Shown: positions 40,391-49,068 of the stretch, piece after piece | Layout of the letters: each line of letters starts with the position of its first letter | How positions within the stretch are numbered: position 1 is the first letter of the stretch | From: Clostridia bacterium | GTDB taxonomy: Bacteria > Bacillota_A > Clostridia > Christensenellales > Aristaeellaceae | Direction of reading: 5' to 3' | Length of the DNA stretch: 64,000 nt | Assembly (NCBI GenBank): GCA_017620455.1 | Contig: JAFZQK010000034.1 | Span: 1 to 64,000, forward strand | Notes under the pieces: model-generated | What the model saw: only the letters and a program-made list of their open reading frames with translations | Told to the model about the DNA's origin: nothing | Database searches by the model: none | Program-made: the position numbers and the translations under genes

Positions 40391-41878
40391 ATGACGGACG
40401 AAATCTACAATACCCCGCAGGATCCCGGCATGCAGGAAGCGGCGGAAAACGCCGTGCCGCAGCAGCCGGAAATCCCCCAGGCCTATCAGGAGCCTGCCTA
40501 CGGCTATCCGCCGCAGCCCGCGCCCGCGCCCCAGGAGGGCTATCAGCAGCCCACCTACGCGGCCCAGCCTGCGCCCCGGGCCCGCAAAGCCCGCAGCGGC
40601 GGCAATTCCGATATCCCCCGCTTCATCAGCAAGGAAAAGCTGCCCGTGATCGTGGGCGTCCTCTTCGCCATCTTTACCGGCGCGGCGCTGGTGAACCTGA
40701 TCGGCAACATCCTGGGCATGGCCAGTTATGACACCAACGGCGTTTGGAACAGGCATTTCGGCCTGGAACTGGCCTTCAGCATCCTGATGCTGGCCGGCGC
40801 GGTGCTGATGCTGCTGGGGGCGCTGCTGAAAAAGCCCCTGATCGTCACCATCGGCGTTTTCGTCGCTGCCCCTTCCGTGCTCCGCGGGTTTAACCTCTAC
40901 GGCTTCATCTGGCCTTGGATCACCTACGGCTTCGAAGTGGTCGCCGTCATCGTGATCGGCCTGTACTATGTGCTCCGCGGCCACGGCATCAACGCGCTCT
41001 TTAAGAAGATCGCCGTGTTTTCCGGCTGCGGCCTGGCCGTCGGCACCATCCTGGCCTGCGCCATCGTGGGCTTTGCGAAGAGATCCGACCTTGCCGCGGG
41101 CACGCTGATTTACCTGCTGATCGGCCTGATCTCCGCGCTGGCGATGTACGCCGGGCTGTATCTCTACCGTCCCGGCATGCGGGTGTTCCAGGAGCAGCCC
41201 GCCATCATCCAGTCCGGCGAGCCCTATCCCCCGGTGAAGATGGTAAAGAGCCTGTGCATCGTGCTGGCCTCGCTGGCGGCGGCATGCCTCATCCTGGGCA
41301 TCGTAAGCTCCGCAGTGCTGAAAACTTCCTGGCTCACCTGGCAGATCCTGTATGCGATCTTCGCCGTGGCGGGCGGCGTGCTGATGCTGATCGGCGCCAT
41401 GCTGAACCGGCCCAACAAGCTCTTCTCCATCGGTATCCTGACCGTGGCCCTGGGCGTGATCTTCCGGATGTACGTCACCGGCAGCATCGCAAATTTCTTC
41501 AGCGAAAAGAGTTTTGCGTTCGGCGAAGTGATCGCGGCGTTCTTGTTCTTCCTGGAGCTCGTGTGCCTGGCCTGCATCGGCGTGCATTATTTCTTCCATG
41601 GCAACGGCGTCAGCACCAAATGGAAGACCATCCTGACTTTCGTCGGGCTGGGGACCGGCGTTGCCGCCGTCATTCTGTGCGACGTGATGCTGATCGTCCA
41701 CTTCTGCCCGCGGGGCGCGGATGCGGCGAGGATCGTCCTTTCCATCCTGTTCTCCGTGGTGGATCTGGCGGCCGTGGGCACGCTGTTCCTGCCCATCCTG
41801 TTCTACAAGCGCGGCATGATGCAGCGCGTGCAGCAGCCCCGGGCACCCCGGCCTCAGGAGCCGCAGCAGCCCTGGTAA
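40391..41878 (+). CDS. Polytopic membrane protein with proline-rich N-terminus
   Basis: A 495-residue protein. Residues 1-75 are a hydrophilic Pro/Gln/Tyr-rich tail (PQQPEIPQAYQEPAYGYP). About twelve hydrophobic helices follow in residues 85-475, and the end is again Pro/Gln rich. The membrane part looks internally duplicated: both halves hold a pattern of the type GLYYVLRGHGINALFKK (residues about 190-206) and GVHYFFHGNGVSTKWKT (about 397-413). It matches no transporter family I can name. CTGAAAGGAG precedes the ATG. It is a monocistronic unit. Confidence 0.75.
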   Translation: MTDEIYNTPQDPGMQEAAENAVPQQPEIPQAYQEPAYGYPPQPAPAPQEGYQQPTYAAQPAPRARKARSGGNSDIPRFISKEKLPVIVGVLFAIFTGAALVNLIGNILGMASYDTNGVWNRHFGLELAFSILMLAGAVLMLLGALLKKPLIVTIGVFVAAPSVLRGFNLYGFIWPWITYGFEVVAVIVIGLYYVLRGHGINALFKKIAVFSGCGLAVGTILACAIVGFAKRSDLAAGTLIYLLIGLISALAMYAGLYLYRPGMRVFQEQPAIIQSGEPYPPVKMVKSLCIVLASLAAACLILGIVSSAVLKTSWLTWQILYAIFAVAGGVLMLIGAMLNRPNKLFSIGILTVALGVIFRMYVTGSIANFFSEKSFAFGEVIAAFLFFLELVCLACIGVHYFFHGNGVSTKWKTILTFVGLGTGVAAVILCDVMLIVHFCPRGADAARIVLSILFSVVDLAAVGTLFLPILFYKRGMMQRVQQPRAPRPQEPQQPW

Positions 41879-41892
41879 ATCCAATCCATAAG

Positions 41893-41928
41893 AAACGCCC
41901 GCCGGCATACCGCCGGCGGGCGTTTTAG
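41893..41928 (+). terminator. Intrinsic terminator
   Basis: AACGCCCGCCGG pairs with CCGGCGGGCGTT, followed by TTA. It marks the left edge of an AT-rich patch. Confidence 0.8.
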
Positions 41929-42223
41929 TCTGTCAAATAATCCGGGGGATGCATCGAAGGGGCTGCGTTCAGAAAGCGATAAACTGGAATTTGTCAGATT
42001 AACTTCCGGTTTTCTGAATCATCGAGGTCCCGACAAACTGGAATTTCACGCTCTACTGATTCGATAATACTTGAAGTCATGGTCTTCTTCAATGGCTATT
42101 CTCATTGCTTCTTTGATCAAATTCCTTATTCTCGGATCGGTAATTATCAGCATGCTGTCCATTTTTCTTTTCCTTCCATGTAATCATCAATATAATGATG
42201 GCAAGCAGCTGCCAATTATCCTC
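41929..42223. other. AT-rich intergenic patch with short direct repeats
   Basis: About 295 bases of much lower GC than the neighbours. AAACTGGAATTT occurs twice (near 41982 and 42035), about 53 bases apart and followed by GTCAG or CACGC. The only candidate gene is the 38-codon frame at 42046-42162. I see no transposase. It may be the scar of a lost mobile element. Confidence 0.45.
42046..42162 (-). CDS. Small ORF, possible gene remnant
   Basis: A 38-codon minus-strand frame starting at 42162 (GAAGGAAAAG upstream). It encodes MDSMLIITDPRIRNLIKE and a further helical, Glu-rich end. It looks like the N-terminal helix of a larger protein or an antitoxin-like peptide, cut short by a stop. Not recognised. 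It shares the low-GC character of the downstream gene at 42224-43072, so both may have been acquired together. Confidence 0.25.
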   Translation of the reverse strand: MDSMLIITDPRIRNLIKEAMRIAIEEDHDFKYYRISRA

Positions 42224-43072
42224 TCATGGAATCAACTTCGTAAGGGCCTTTCTGTATAATTCGGCAGCGGACGGTTTCCCTTTTTCTGAACACTGAGAAT
42301 ACAGTTCGATCCATTTTTTCACTCCGCCAAAGAGCGTATTCCCGGTTAGTTTCTTCAGATAGTATTCCGCTAATGCTTCTGTCGGTTCCCAAGTCTCAAA
42401 ACGCCGAAAAGCATCTTCTTCCCGTAACGCCTGTTTCAGCAGGTAGATAATAAACTCATGTCCGATAAAAAGGAAACTGTCTTCCGGACTCCGGCAAATT
42501 CCGAAAATGTCATGTGTTTCAGAAATATCTATGGCTTCAGCACCATGTTGAATCGATGTGACCATAGATGGATGAAATGCTTCCACAGATAATGTACAGC
42601 CCACAACTGTCTCCGCCCGATCGGTAAAGTCACTCTGCTCAAAAAGAGGCATCACTTGGGCAATGTAATCTTCCAGTGATTTCTTGTCCTCCGGCCATAT
42701 ATCGTTGATATAGTGATCGTAATTTCTGACCATGACATCTGCTATTTCCCGCGCAGCTGGGACAAGAGCATGAAAATGCTCTGGAACGTCTCCGCTGTCA
42801 GCCTGGCGGATAATCTCCTGATAATACGATTTTGCGTCTCCAGCCCATTGCGCAGCAGGATAGCAAAGCATAAGGGTATACAGTTCTCCCCAGTGTGATC
42901 CCCCTGCGCACGTAATCAGGCGCTCATGCTTCTTTATCGTAGCAAGATCTTCCTCCGGATAATCACCGCGATATTTTGCACCATAGTCGTTGTCATAACC
43001 GCACCTGGCTACTGATAGCATATGATATATATAATTCGTTTCGCGGTCAGCAATCATTCTGATCTTATTCAC
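42224..43072 (-). CDS. Hypothetical protein in AT-rich patch
   Basis: A 282-residue cytoplasmic protein with no family I recognise. It is helical with a clear N-terminal block, ETNYIYHMLSVARCGYDNDYG, and a GHEFIIYLLKQAL segment. That segment recalls a metalloprotease HExx helix but lacks the second histidine of HExxH. I use the GTG at 43072, because GTGGAGG lies seven bases before it and no site precedes the ATG-less extension. GC content is clearly lower than in flanking genes, suggesting transfer. It has no neighbour that gives a function. Confidence 0.6.
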   Translation of the reverse strand: MNKIRMIADRETNYIYHMLSVARCGYDNDYGAKYRGDYPEEDLATIKKHERLITCAGGSHWGELYTLMLCYPAAQWAGDAKSYYQEIIRQADSGDVPEHFHALVPAAREIADVMVRNYDHYINDIWPEDKKSLEDYIAQVMPLFEQSDFTDRAETVVGCTLSVEAFHPSMVTSIQHGAEAIDISETHDIFGICRSPEDSFLFIGHEFIIYLLKQALREEDAFRRFETWEPTEALAEYYLKKLTGNTLFGGVKKWIELYSQCSEKGKPSAAELYRKALTKLIP

Positions 43073-43199
43073 TTGCAACCTCCACAAATCCCGATTAGTC
43101 GCTATCATCATATCATGGGGAAGAATAGAAAACAAGGGCGCAATGATACACCATACCGGTGAAATTGCGTCCTTTTGTATTTTATCGCTCAATGAATGT

Positions 43200-43345
43200 A
43201 ACCGGGGCCGCAGCCCCTTCGATTGTCATCCGCAGGCGGCGGCATGTACGTCGCAGAGGAGCAAATGAAATTTGCTTCCGCTATCAATTTCTGGCCGCAA
43301 AAGGAGCGTTTTCGCTGGCGAAAATGCCGTTTTGCAAGAAATTGA
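43200..43345 (+). repeat. Diverged copy 3 of the multi-hairpin repeat
   Basis: Shares with copy 2 the block GGGGCCGCAGCCCC, then TGTNATCCGCAG, a C/G-rich stem and GAGGAGCA at the expected distances. The right part is replaced by other stems (for example TTGATAGC/GCTATCAA-type bases and CATTTTCGC/GCGAAAATG). It fills most of the 322-base gap between 43072 and 43395. Confidence 0.5.
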
Positions 43346-43352
43346 TGGATCG

Positions 43353-43383
43353 AAAAAAAGCGGAATCACAATTCCGCTTTTTT
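43353..43383. terminator. Bidirectional terminator
   Basis: AAAAAAGCGGAAT pairs with ATTCCGCTTTTTT across the loop CACA. It ends the SDR gene (stop at 43395) on the minus strand. Confidence 0.8.
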
Positions 43384-43394
43384 CCGGTCTGCGG

Positions 43395-44141
43395 TCAATA
43401 CGGGCTGTCGAATTCCGCTTCGGCTTTCTTCACCGCGTCCTCCAGGGCCATGCCCGCAAAATTCTGCGCGCCCAGATACCTTCCGGATTTCCCGTCGTTC
43501 ACGAACGCGCCCACGGCGATGCCGGGAATGGCGCTCTCCGGGGCGTTGGGAGCGTGCTGCCCGCCCAGGTCCGTACGGCACCAGCCGGGATCGGTAAGAT
43601 TGATCAGCACGTCGGTGCCCTGGACGGTGGAGCCCAGGTCAATGGTGATCTTGTCCAGGGCCGCCTTGCTGGCGGAGTAGCCCGCCTGCTGCGGCTCCAG
43701 GCGGATGCCGCTGGTGGTGTTCACGATCCGCCCCGTGCCCCGGGCGATCATTTTCGGCAGGAAATGATAGCAGATCATGGCCGGGGAAATGGTGTTCACC
43801 CGGAAGCTGATCTCGTAATCGGAGACGGGGGTATCGAAGTATTCCGTCCGGTAGGCGATCTGCAATCCCGCATTGTTCAAGACGATGTCCACGTCCACGC
43901 CCATGGCGTCGATTTCCCCGAGCATCCGCTTTACCTGGTCCGGATCGTTCAGGTCCGCCGCCACGGCCCGGGCCTGTACGCCCAGGGCGCGCACTTCCGC
44001 AAGCGCCTTTTCCGTATGGGAAAGATCCCGGCTGTGGAGGATCAGATTGCAGCCCTGCTCCGCCATGAATTTTGCCGTCAGATAGCCGATGCCCCGGGCC
44101 GCGCCGGTAATCAGCGCCCATCTGCCCTTTGCCTGATACAT
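43395..44141 (-). CDS. Short-chain dehydrogenase/reductase
   Basis: A 248-residue classical SDR with TGAARGIGYLTA at residues 12-23, NNAG, catalytic NTTSG Ser, YSASK and a PGWCRTD region that replaces the usual PG-x-V-x-T segment. The end lacks the FabG-type VDGG motif. Only about a third identical by eye to the SDR at 4241-4957, so they are not recent copies. GGGAGGGG lies before the ATG. A single-gene unit; substrate unknown. Confidence 0.88.
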   Translation of the reverse strand: MYQAKGRWALITGAARGIGYLTAKFMAEQGCNLILHSRDLSHTEKALAEVRALGVQARAVAADLNDPDQVKRMLGEIDAMGVDVDIVLNNAGLQIAYRTEYFDTPVSDYEISFRVNTISPAMICYHFLPKMIARGTGRIVNTTSGIRLEPQQAGYSASKAALDKITIDLGSTVQGTDVLINLTDPGWCRTDLGGQHAPNAPESAIPGIAVGAFVNDGKSGRYLGAQNFAGMALEDAVKKAEAEFDSPY

Positions 44142-44281
44142 GGTATGCCCCTCCCGTCCTGTGCGTTATACAGGCATACTGTATCCCTCCCGGGCGTTTT
44201 TTTCAAGGGCCTTCCTCCGGGGATTTTCCCCGGATTACGGATTTTTCAATACTCCCGGGCCGGAAAAGGCGGCGTTTCCCC

Positions 44282-44310
44282 TTGCCGGGGAGGGTGATTT
44301 GCGGTAAACT
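44282..44310 (+). promoter_or_regulatory. Promoter of the beta-lactamase-fold gene
   Basis: TTGCCG at 44282-44287, a 17-base spacer and TAAACT at 44305-44310. Confidence 0.5.
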
Positions 44311-44349
44311 GTTTTCAGAAAAAAAATACAGCTTTGGGGAGGTGCCCAT

Positions 44350-45783
44350 ATGCCCGGTTCCTTTCAGTTTCCCGCCTGGTCCTCGCCGGAGGAGGCGCGC
44401 GTTTCCTCCGCGGGCCTGATCCGGTTCCTGGACGCATGGGAAAAGATCCGCGACCAGGTGCAGTTTCACAGCCTGATCCTGCTGCGCCACGGAAAAACCG
44501 TGTGCAGAATGAACTTTTCCCCCTATGACGACGTAACGCCCCACGCCCTGTTTTCCCTGAGCAAATCCTTCACCAGCGCGGCGGCGGGCTTCGCCGTCAG
44601 CGAAGGAAAGCTGCGCTGGGACAGCAGCGTGACCGAGGTGCTGCCCGAGGAGATCCCGGAAGGGCGGGAGGAGGAGCTGCGCTGCGTCACGGTGGAAACG
44701 CTGCTTTCGATGGGCTCCGGCCTGGAGGAGGCCTCCGATTCCCCTTCCTATGATCCCGGCGTCACCTGGGCCCGGCACGTGCTCAGCCACAAGCTGGTCC
44801 ATCCCCCCATGACCCGCTTTCATTACAACACCTTCGGCACTTACCTGGTCTCCTGCATGGTGCAGAAGGCCGTGGGCGAAACCGTGCGGGATTACCTGAT
44901 CCCCCGGCTGTTCTCTCCCCTGGGCATCGAAACCCCGGAATGGGACAAGAGCCCCCAGGGGGTGTGCTGCGGCGGGTTCGGGCTGCATCTGTCCGCGGAC
45001 AGCATCGCCCGTTTCGGCCAGTGCCTGCTGCAGAAAGGCGTATGGCAGGGAAAGCAGGTACTGCCCGAAGGCTGGGTGGACCTGGCTACCCGGGAGCACA
45101 TCGCCAACTATGAAGGCCAGCCCCAGGAAGGCAACGAATGGGCCCAGGGCTACGGCTTCCAGTTCTGGCGCTGCATGGACGGCCGCTACCGGGGCGACGG
45201 GGCCATGGGCCAGGCCTGCATCGTGGATGAGAAGCGGGACGCCGTGCTGGCCGTCACCTGCGCCGCCGGCGATATGGGCGCGGAATTCCGGCTGATCCGG
45301 GAGCACATTTTCCCCGCCTTCGACGCCCCGGCGGGCACGGAGCGGGAACAGGCCGATCTGCGAAAGCGCATCGCGGCCCTTCGCTATGATTTCCCCGCCG
45401 ACGACGGGAGCGGCCTGCCCCTGCCGAACGGCGTCTTTGAAATGGTGCAGCAGGGGGAACGCATCCGCCTTTCCATGCGCCGGGCGCTGCTGGACCAGAT
45501 CGAGCTCCGGCTGGAACTCCCCGGCCGGCCGCTGATCCGCCTGTACCTGCCCCGGGGCAAGGCCGGCCTTTCCGCCATGCTGCCCATGGACGAAAATACG
45601 ACGGTGCGCCTGTTCGGCGCTTACGGCTGTCAGGAGGGCAAGCTGCGCGTGGCGCTTCGCTCCCCTGATTCCCCCCTCACCCTGGACGGCGCCTTCACCT
45701 GGCAGGCGGACGCCCTCGCTTTCGACGGCGTGGGCATCGGCGTGCCCGGCGGGCACCTGGAGTACCGGCGGGTGGAAGCGTAG
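44350..45783 (+). CDS. Serine beta-lactamase/class C PBP-fold hydrolase
   Basis: A 477-residue protein with the beta-lactamase (PF00144-type) domain in residues about 20-330. Catalytic SLSKS (SxxK) is near residue 73, and FHYNTFGTYL gives the YxN motif. The KTG-like position is GDGAMGQ, as in esterase-like members. No signal peptide is visible, so it is cytoplasmic or non-classically exported. A 140-residue C-terminal beta-rich domain is present, similar to that found in EstB-like serine hydrolases. An esterase or peptidase is more likely than antibiotic resistance. GGGGAGGTG precedes the ATG. Confidence 0.85.
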   Translation: MPGSFQFPAWSSPEEARVSSAGLIRFLDAWEKIRDQVQFHSLILLRHGKTVCRMNFSPYDDVTPHALFSLSKSFTSAAAGFAVSEGKLRWDSSVTEVLPEEIPEGREEELRCVTVETLLSMGSGLEEASDSPSYDPGVTWARHVLSHKLVHPPMTRFHYNTFGTYLVSCMVQKAVGETVRDYLIPRLFSPLGIETPEWDKSPQGVCCGGFGLHLSADSIARFGQCLLQKGVWQGKQVLPEGWVDLATREHIANYEGQPQEGNEWAQGYGFQFWRCMDGRYRGDGAMGQACIVDEKRDAVLAVTCAAGDMGAEFRLIREHIFPAFDAPAGTEREQADLRKRIAALRYDFPADDGSGLPLPNGVFEMVQQGERIRLSMRRALLDQIELRLELPGRPLIRLYLPRGKAGLSAMLPMDENTTVRLFGAYGCQEGKLRVALRSPDSPLTLDGAFTWQADALAFDGVGIGVPGGHLEYRRVEA

Positions 45784-45796
45784 CGGCCGGGCCTTC

Positions 45797-46561
45797 TCAC
45801 GTCGCCTCCTTTTCCAGCACCCAATAGCCCAGATGATACCGGTACCCCGGCAGCTCCGCCGGGGGCCGGTAGGGGGTGCCGGGCAGGGCGTAAGCGATCC
45901 GTCGCACCCGTCCGTCCCGGACGTACCGCCCCAGGGCGCAGTAAGCCGTGCCCGGCAGGGGCGAAGGCGCGCGCACGAAGCGCCATCCCGGGGCGTAAAA
46001 CGGCGAAAAGGGCGGCAGCAGCTCGAAAAACGGCCGCAGTTCCTCCGTTCCCCGGGGCCAGGAAAGAACGGGCAGGGCGTCCACCGGCGGCGTATCCGCC
46101 GACGCGCGCCGGGCCGGTTCCGGGACGGCGGGGCGTTCCGGCGCTGCCGACGTTTCCCGGGGCGCGGGCGGGCCCTCCACGGGCCTTTTTTCTTCCGGAA
46201 CCGGGTTTTCCGGGGGCGCCGGCGGCGTCCCTTTTTTCTGCGGCTTTTCCGCCGCTTTTTTCAGCGCGCCGCAGCACCGGAAATAGCTTTCCTCCGCCGA
46301 AGTCCCCTCCTCCCACATGATCACGCGCCCCGCCGCCGTCACGAACAGCGGGCCCGCCCCGTGGGTCTCCCCGGCCCAGTTTCCTTCCCGGTCCGCCTTT
46401 CCGCCCGCGCAGCGGCAGGCCTTTTCCCCTTCGATCCGCCACAGCGCCGCTTCCGCCCCCGGCGGAAGCCCCCGGGCGAAAACGCGCCTGTTTTCCCCCG
46501 CGGCCCGCACGTATCCCGCCGCTCCCTGCCGGCCCCGCAGCATTCCGTATCCCTTTTCCAT
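45797..46561 (-). CDS. Hypothetical protein with two domains and Pro-rich linker
   Basis: A 254-residue protein. Residues 1-105 form a beta-rich domain with a cluster of Cys and Arg (CRCAGGKA, YFRCCGAL). A Pro/Ala/Glu-rich linker (about 105-160) leads to a C-terminal domain with FELLPPFSPFYAPGWRFVR and PGYRYHLGYWVLE. The C-terminal style is like uncharacterised Clostridia proteins (DUF6128-like), but I cannot be sure. It converges on the upstream hydrolase gene with a short gap and diverges from surE. Confidence 0.55.
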   Translation of the reverse strand: MEKGYGMLRGRQGAAGYVRAAGENRRVFARGLPPGAEAALWRIEGEKACRCAGGKADREGNWAGETHGAGPLFVTAAGRVIMWEEGTSAEESYFRCCGALKKAAEKPQKKGTPPAPPENPVPEEKRPVEGPPAPRETSAAPERPAVPEPARRASADTPPVDALPVLSWPRGTEELRPFFELLPPFSPFYAPGWRFVRAPSPLPGTAYCALGRYVRDGRVRRIAYALPGTPYRPPAELPGYRYHLGYWVLEKEAT

Positions 46562-46613
46562 GGCTCATTCCTCCCCTCGGGGCAGGATATGCGCCCGGGA
46601 TCGCGCCGCATGC

Positions 46614-46642
46614 TTGCGCCGGACGGGTTTTTCCTGTATAAT
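46614..46642 (+). promoter_or_regulatory. surE operon promoter
   Basis: TTGCGC at 46614-46619, a 17-base spacer and TATAAT at 46637-46642. The spacer and flanks share most bases with the purB promoter (both have CTTGCGCCGG and TTTTCCTGTATAAT). Confidence 0.65.
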
Positions 46643-46676
46643 GGCAGGGAAGCTGATTTTGAGGAAGGAGCGCAAA

Positions 46677-47444
46677 ATGCACATCCTGCTTACCAACGAC
46701 GACGGCATCCACGCCGAGGGCCTCCGCGCCCTGGCGGACGCCGCCCTGCGCCGGGGCCACCGGGTCACCGTCAGCGCCCCCATGGGCCAGTGCAGCGCCA
46801 ACAGCCAGCACATCACCCTGCGCACCCCCCTGCTGGTGCACAATATCCCCTGGGAGGGCGTGCGGGCCTACGCCGTGGAAGGCACGCCCACGGACTGCGT
46901 GCGCGTGGTGCCGGATCTGACGGGGGATTCCGTGGATTTCTGCATTTCCGGCATCAACCGGGGCGAAAACGCCGGCAGCGCCACCTATTACAGCGGCACC
47001 GTGGCCGCCGCCCGGGAAGCCGCCATGCTGTATATGCCCGCCATGGCCGTATCCATCATGGTGGGGGCGGACGCCCGGATGCTGGAGCGGCTGGCGGACC
47101 TGGCCATCCGCATGGCGGAACGGTTCCGGGATACGAAGCTGCCCCGCTTCACCCTCATCAACATCAACGCCCCCGCCATTCCCCCGGAGGAATGGAAGCC
47201 CCTGCGGGTCTGCCCTCTGAGCCAGGCCTACTACCAGGACGGCTACGAAAAGCGCGTCAGCCCCCTGGGACAGACCTATCTGTGGATTGCCGCCAACGAC
47301 ACCTCCGGCGTGCCCATGGAAGAGCCGGAGGAGGGCAGCGACTACGCCCTCATGCGCGCCGGGCACGTGACCTGCACGTTCCTGGGCGCCTTTGCCGACC
47401 ATAACGCGGCCTTCGGGCCCGCCCTGCAGGATTTTGAGCTATGA
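46677..47444 (+). CDS. surE: 5'/3'-nucleotidase SurE
   Basis: A 255-residue metal-dependent phosphatase acting on nucleoside monophosphates and short polyphosphates. The metal-binding N-terminus LLTNDDGI (residues 4-11) is intact, and so is the segment SGINRGENAG with TYYSGTVAAAREA (active-site loop with conserved Asn and Ser). Length fits. The start at 46677 has AAGGAG upstream. It leads an operon: the YhiN-like flavoprotein gene starts within its stop codon (ATGA). Confidence 0.95.
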   Translation: MHILLTNDDGIHAEGLRALADAALRRGHRVTVSAPMGQCSANSQHITLRTPLLVHNIPWEGVRAYAVEGTPTDCVRVVPDLTGDSVDFCISGINRGENAGSATYYSGTVAAAREAAMLYMPAMAVSIMVGADARMLERLADLAIRMAERFRDTKLPRFTLININAPAIPPEEWKPLRVCPLSQAYYQDGYEKRVSPLGQTYLWIAANDTSGVPMEEPEEGSDYALMRAGHVTCTFLGAFADHNAAFGPALQDFEL

Positions 47445-48703
47445 TGACAGACCCATCCGACGTACTGGTGATCGGCGGCGGCGCGGCCGGGATGATGGCC
47501 GCGCTGTTTGCTGCGCGCGCCGGCGCCCGGGTGACGCTGGCGGAAAAGAATGAAAAGCTGGGCAAAAAAGTGTACATCACCGGCAAGGGCCGCTGCAACG
47601 TCACCAACGCCTGCCAGGATCAGGAGGAATTCCTCCGGGAAGTGCCCCGGAACCCACGGTTTTTATACAGCGCCCTGGGGCTCCTGATGCCGCAGGACCT
47701 GCTTTCCCTGCTCCGGGAGCTGGGATGCGAAACGAAAATCGAGCGCGGCCGCCGGGCCTTCCCGGTATCCGACCACGCCAGCGACGTAACGAAAGCGCTG
47801 GAAAAGGGCCTGCGCGCCGCCGGGGTGCGCATCCTGCTGCATACGGAGATCCGGCGCGTGGCCGCGGAAAACGGCGCGGCCATCCGCGCGGAGGCGGCAG
47901 ACGGGCGGTTCCTGGCCGCCAGGCGGGTCATCGTCTGCACCGGCGGGCTTTCCTATCCCGCCACCGGCTCCACCGGGGACGGCTTCCGCTGGGCCGGGGA
48001 AACGGGCCACCGGATCGCTGCGCCGCGGCCCTCCCTGTCCGGGCTGGTCACGGAGGAAAAGTGGCCCGCCGAGCTGCAGGGGCTGACCCTCAAAAATGTT
48101 TGCCTTCACGCCCGGTCCTGTGGTAAAATGATATATTCCGAAGTGGGCGAGATGCTCTTCACCCATTTCGGCGTATCCGGCCCCCTGGCCATCGAATGCT
48201 CCGCCCACCTGCCGGAAAGCGGCCGGGCGGAAATCACGGTGGACCTGAAGCCGGGGCTGACGAAGGAACAGGTGGACGCGCGGCTGGTGCGGGAGCTCGC
48301 CGCCGGGGGGAAGAAGCAGCTTTCCTCCGTGCTGCAATCCATGCTGCCCCAGCGCTTCGCCGCCCTGTTCCCGGCCTTGTGCGGCCTGTGTGGGCAAACG
48401 GCATGCAGCCAGGTGACCGCCCCCATGCGCGCCGCCCTGGCCGGCGCCTTCAAGGCGCTGCCCCTCACGGTATGCGGCCTGAGGCCCATCGAAGAGGCCA
48501 TCGTCACCCGGGGCGGCGTGGACGTGCGGGACGTGCGCCCCGGCACCATGGAAAGCAAGCGCCTGCCCGGGCTGTACTTCGCCGGGGAGGTGCTGGACGT
48601 GGACGCCCACACCGGCGGCTACAACCTGCACATTGCCTGGTGCACCGGCGCGCTGGCGGGGAAATCCGCCGCGGAAAGCGCGCTGGGGGGAGAAACGGCA
48701 TGA
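47441..48703 (+). CDS. HI0933/YhiN-family flavoprotein
   Basis: A 420-residue FAD-dependent protein of the HI0933-like family. It has an N-terminal dinucleotide-binding GGGAAGMMAA (residues 12-21), then EKNEKLGKKVYITGKGRCNVTN, the marker block of the family, and a C-terminal GEVLDVDAHTGGYNLHIAWCTG. The cellular role of these proteins is still unclear. Start by ATGA overlap with surE (a second ATG is three bases later); the DUF3784 gene follows by another ATGA overlap. Confidence 0.93.
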   Translation: MMTDPSDVLVIGGGAAGMMAALFAARAGARVTLAEKNEKLGKKVYITGKGRCNVTNACQDQEEFLREVPRNPRFLYSALGLLMPQDLLSLLRELGCETKIERGRRAFPVSDHASDVTKALEKGLRAAGVRILLHTEIRRVAAENGAAIRAEAADGRFLAARRVIVCTGGLSYPATGSTGDGFRWAGETGHRIAAPRPSLSGLVTEEKWPAELQGLTLKNVCLHARSCGKMIYSEVGEMLFTHFGVSGPLAIECSAHLPESGRAEITVDLKPGLTKEQVDARLVRELAAGGKKQLSSVLQSMLPQRFAALFPALCGLCGQTACSQVTAPMRAALAGAFKALPLTVCGLRPIEEAIVTRGGVDVRDVRPGTMESKRLPGLYFAGEVLDVDAHTGGYNLHIAWCTGALAGKSAAESALGGETA

Positions 48704-49050
48704 ACGAGACGAATGTGATCCTGGCAATCACGCTGGCCGCCACGGGCGCGGTGTTCCTGGTTATTGCCGCGCTGTTTTTCCGGCGGAAGGAGAAAGCCTG
48801 CAATCTCATCGCGGGCTTCAACGCCATGACGGAAAAGGAGCAGGCCCGGTACGACCGGGCGGCCATCGCCCGGGATTACGGGCGGCTGTTCGCCGCGTGG
48901 ACGGCGGGGGCGTTCGTTTTTGCGGGGCTGGCGCTTTGGTGGGGCTGGGTCCCGTTCGGCATCGCCATCGCGCTGCTGATTCTCTCCGTGATCCCCCGGA
49001 TGCACCTGTGGGCGGAAAACGCGTTCCGGCAATATAAAATCGATCAGTAA
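48700..49050 (+). CDS. DUF3784-like membrane protein
   Basis: A 116-residue protein with an N-terminal helix (about 7-27) and two more helices near 66-105. Between them lies the DUF3784 mark, LIAGFNAMTEKEQARYD. Such small proteins are common in Firmicutes, function unknown. It is third in the surE operon, coupled by ATGA. The KapD-like gene starts 18 bases after it with its own site, so it may be cotranscribed. Confidence 0.85.
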   Translation: MNETNVILAITLAATGAVFLVIAALFFRRKEKACNLIAGFNAMTEKEQARYDRAAIARDYGRLFAAWTAGAFVFAGLALWWGWVPFGIAIALLILSVIPRMHLWAENAFRQYKIDQ

Positions 49051-49068
49051 CTGGAAGGATGATCCCCG

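Noticed and set aside
44350..45783. Beta-lactam resistance gene
   Set aside because: The protein has no signal peptide, an extra C-terminal domain and a KTG replacement typical of serine esterase/peptidase relatives. Resistance is not supported.
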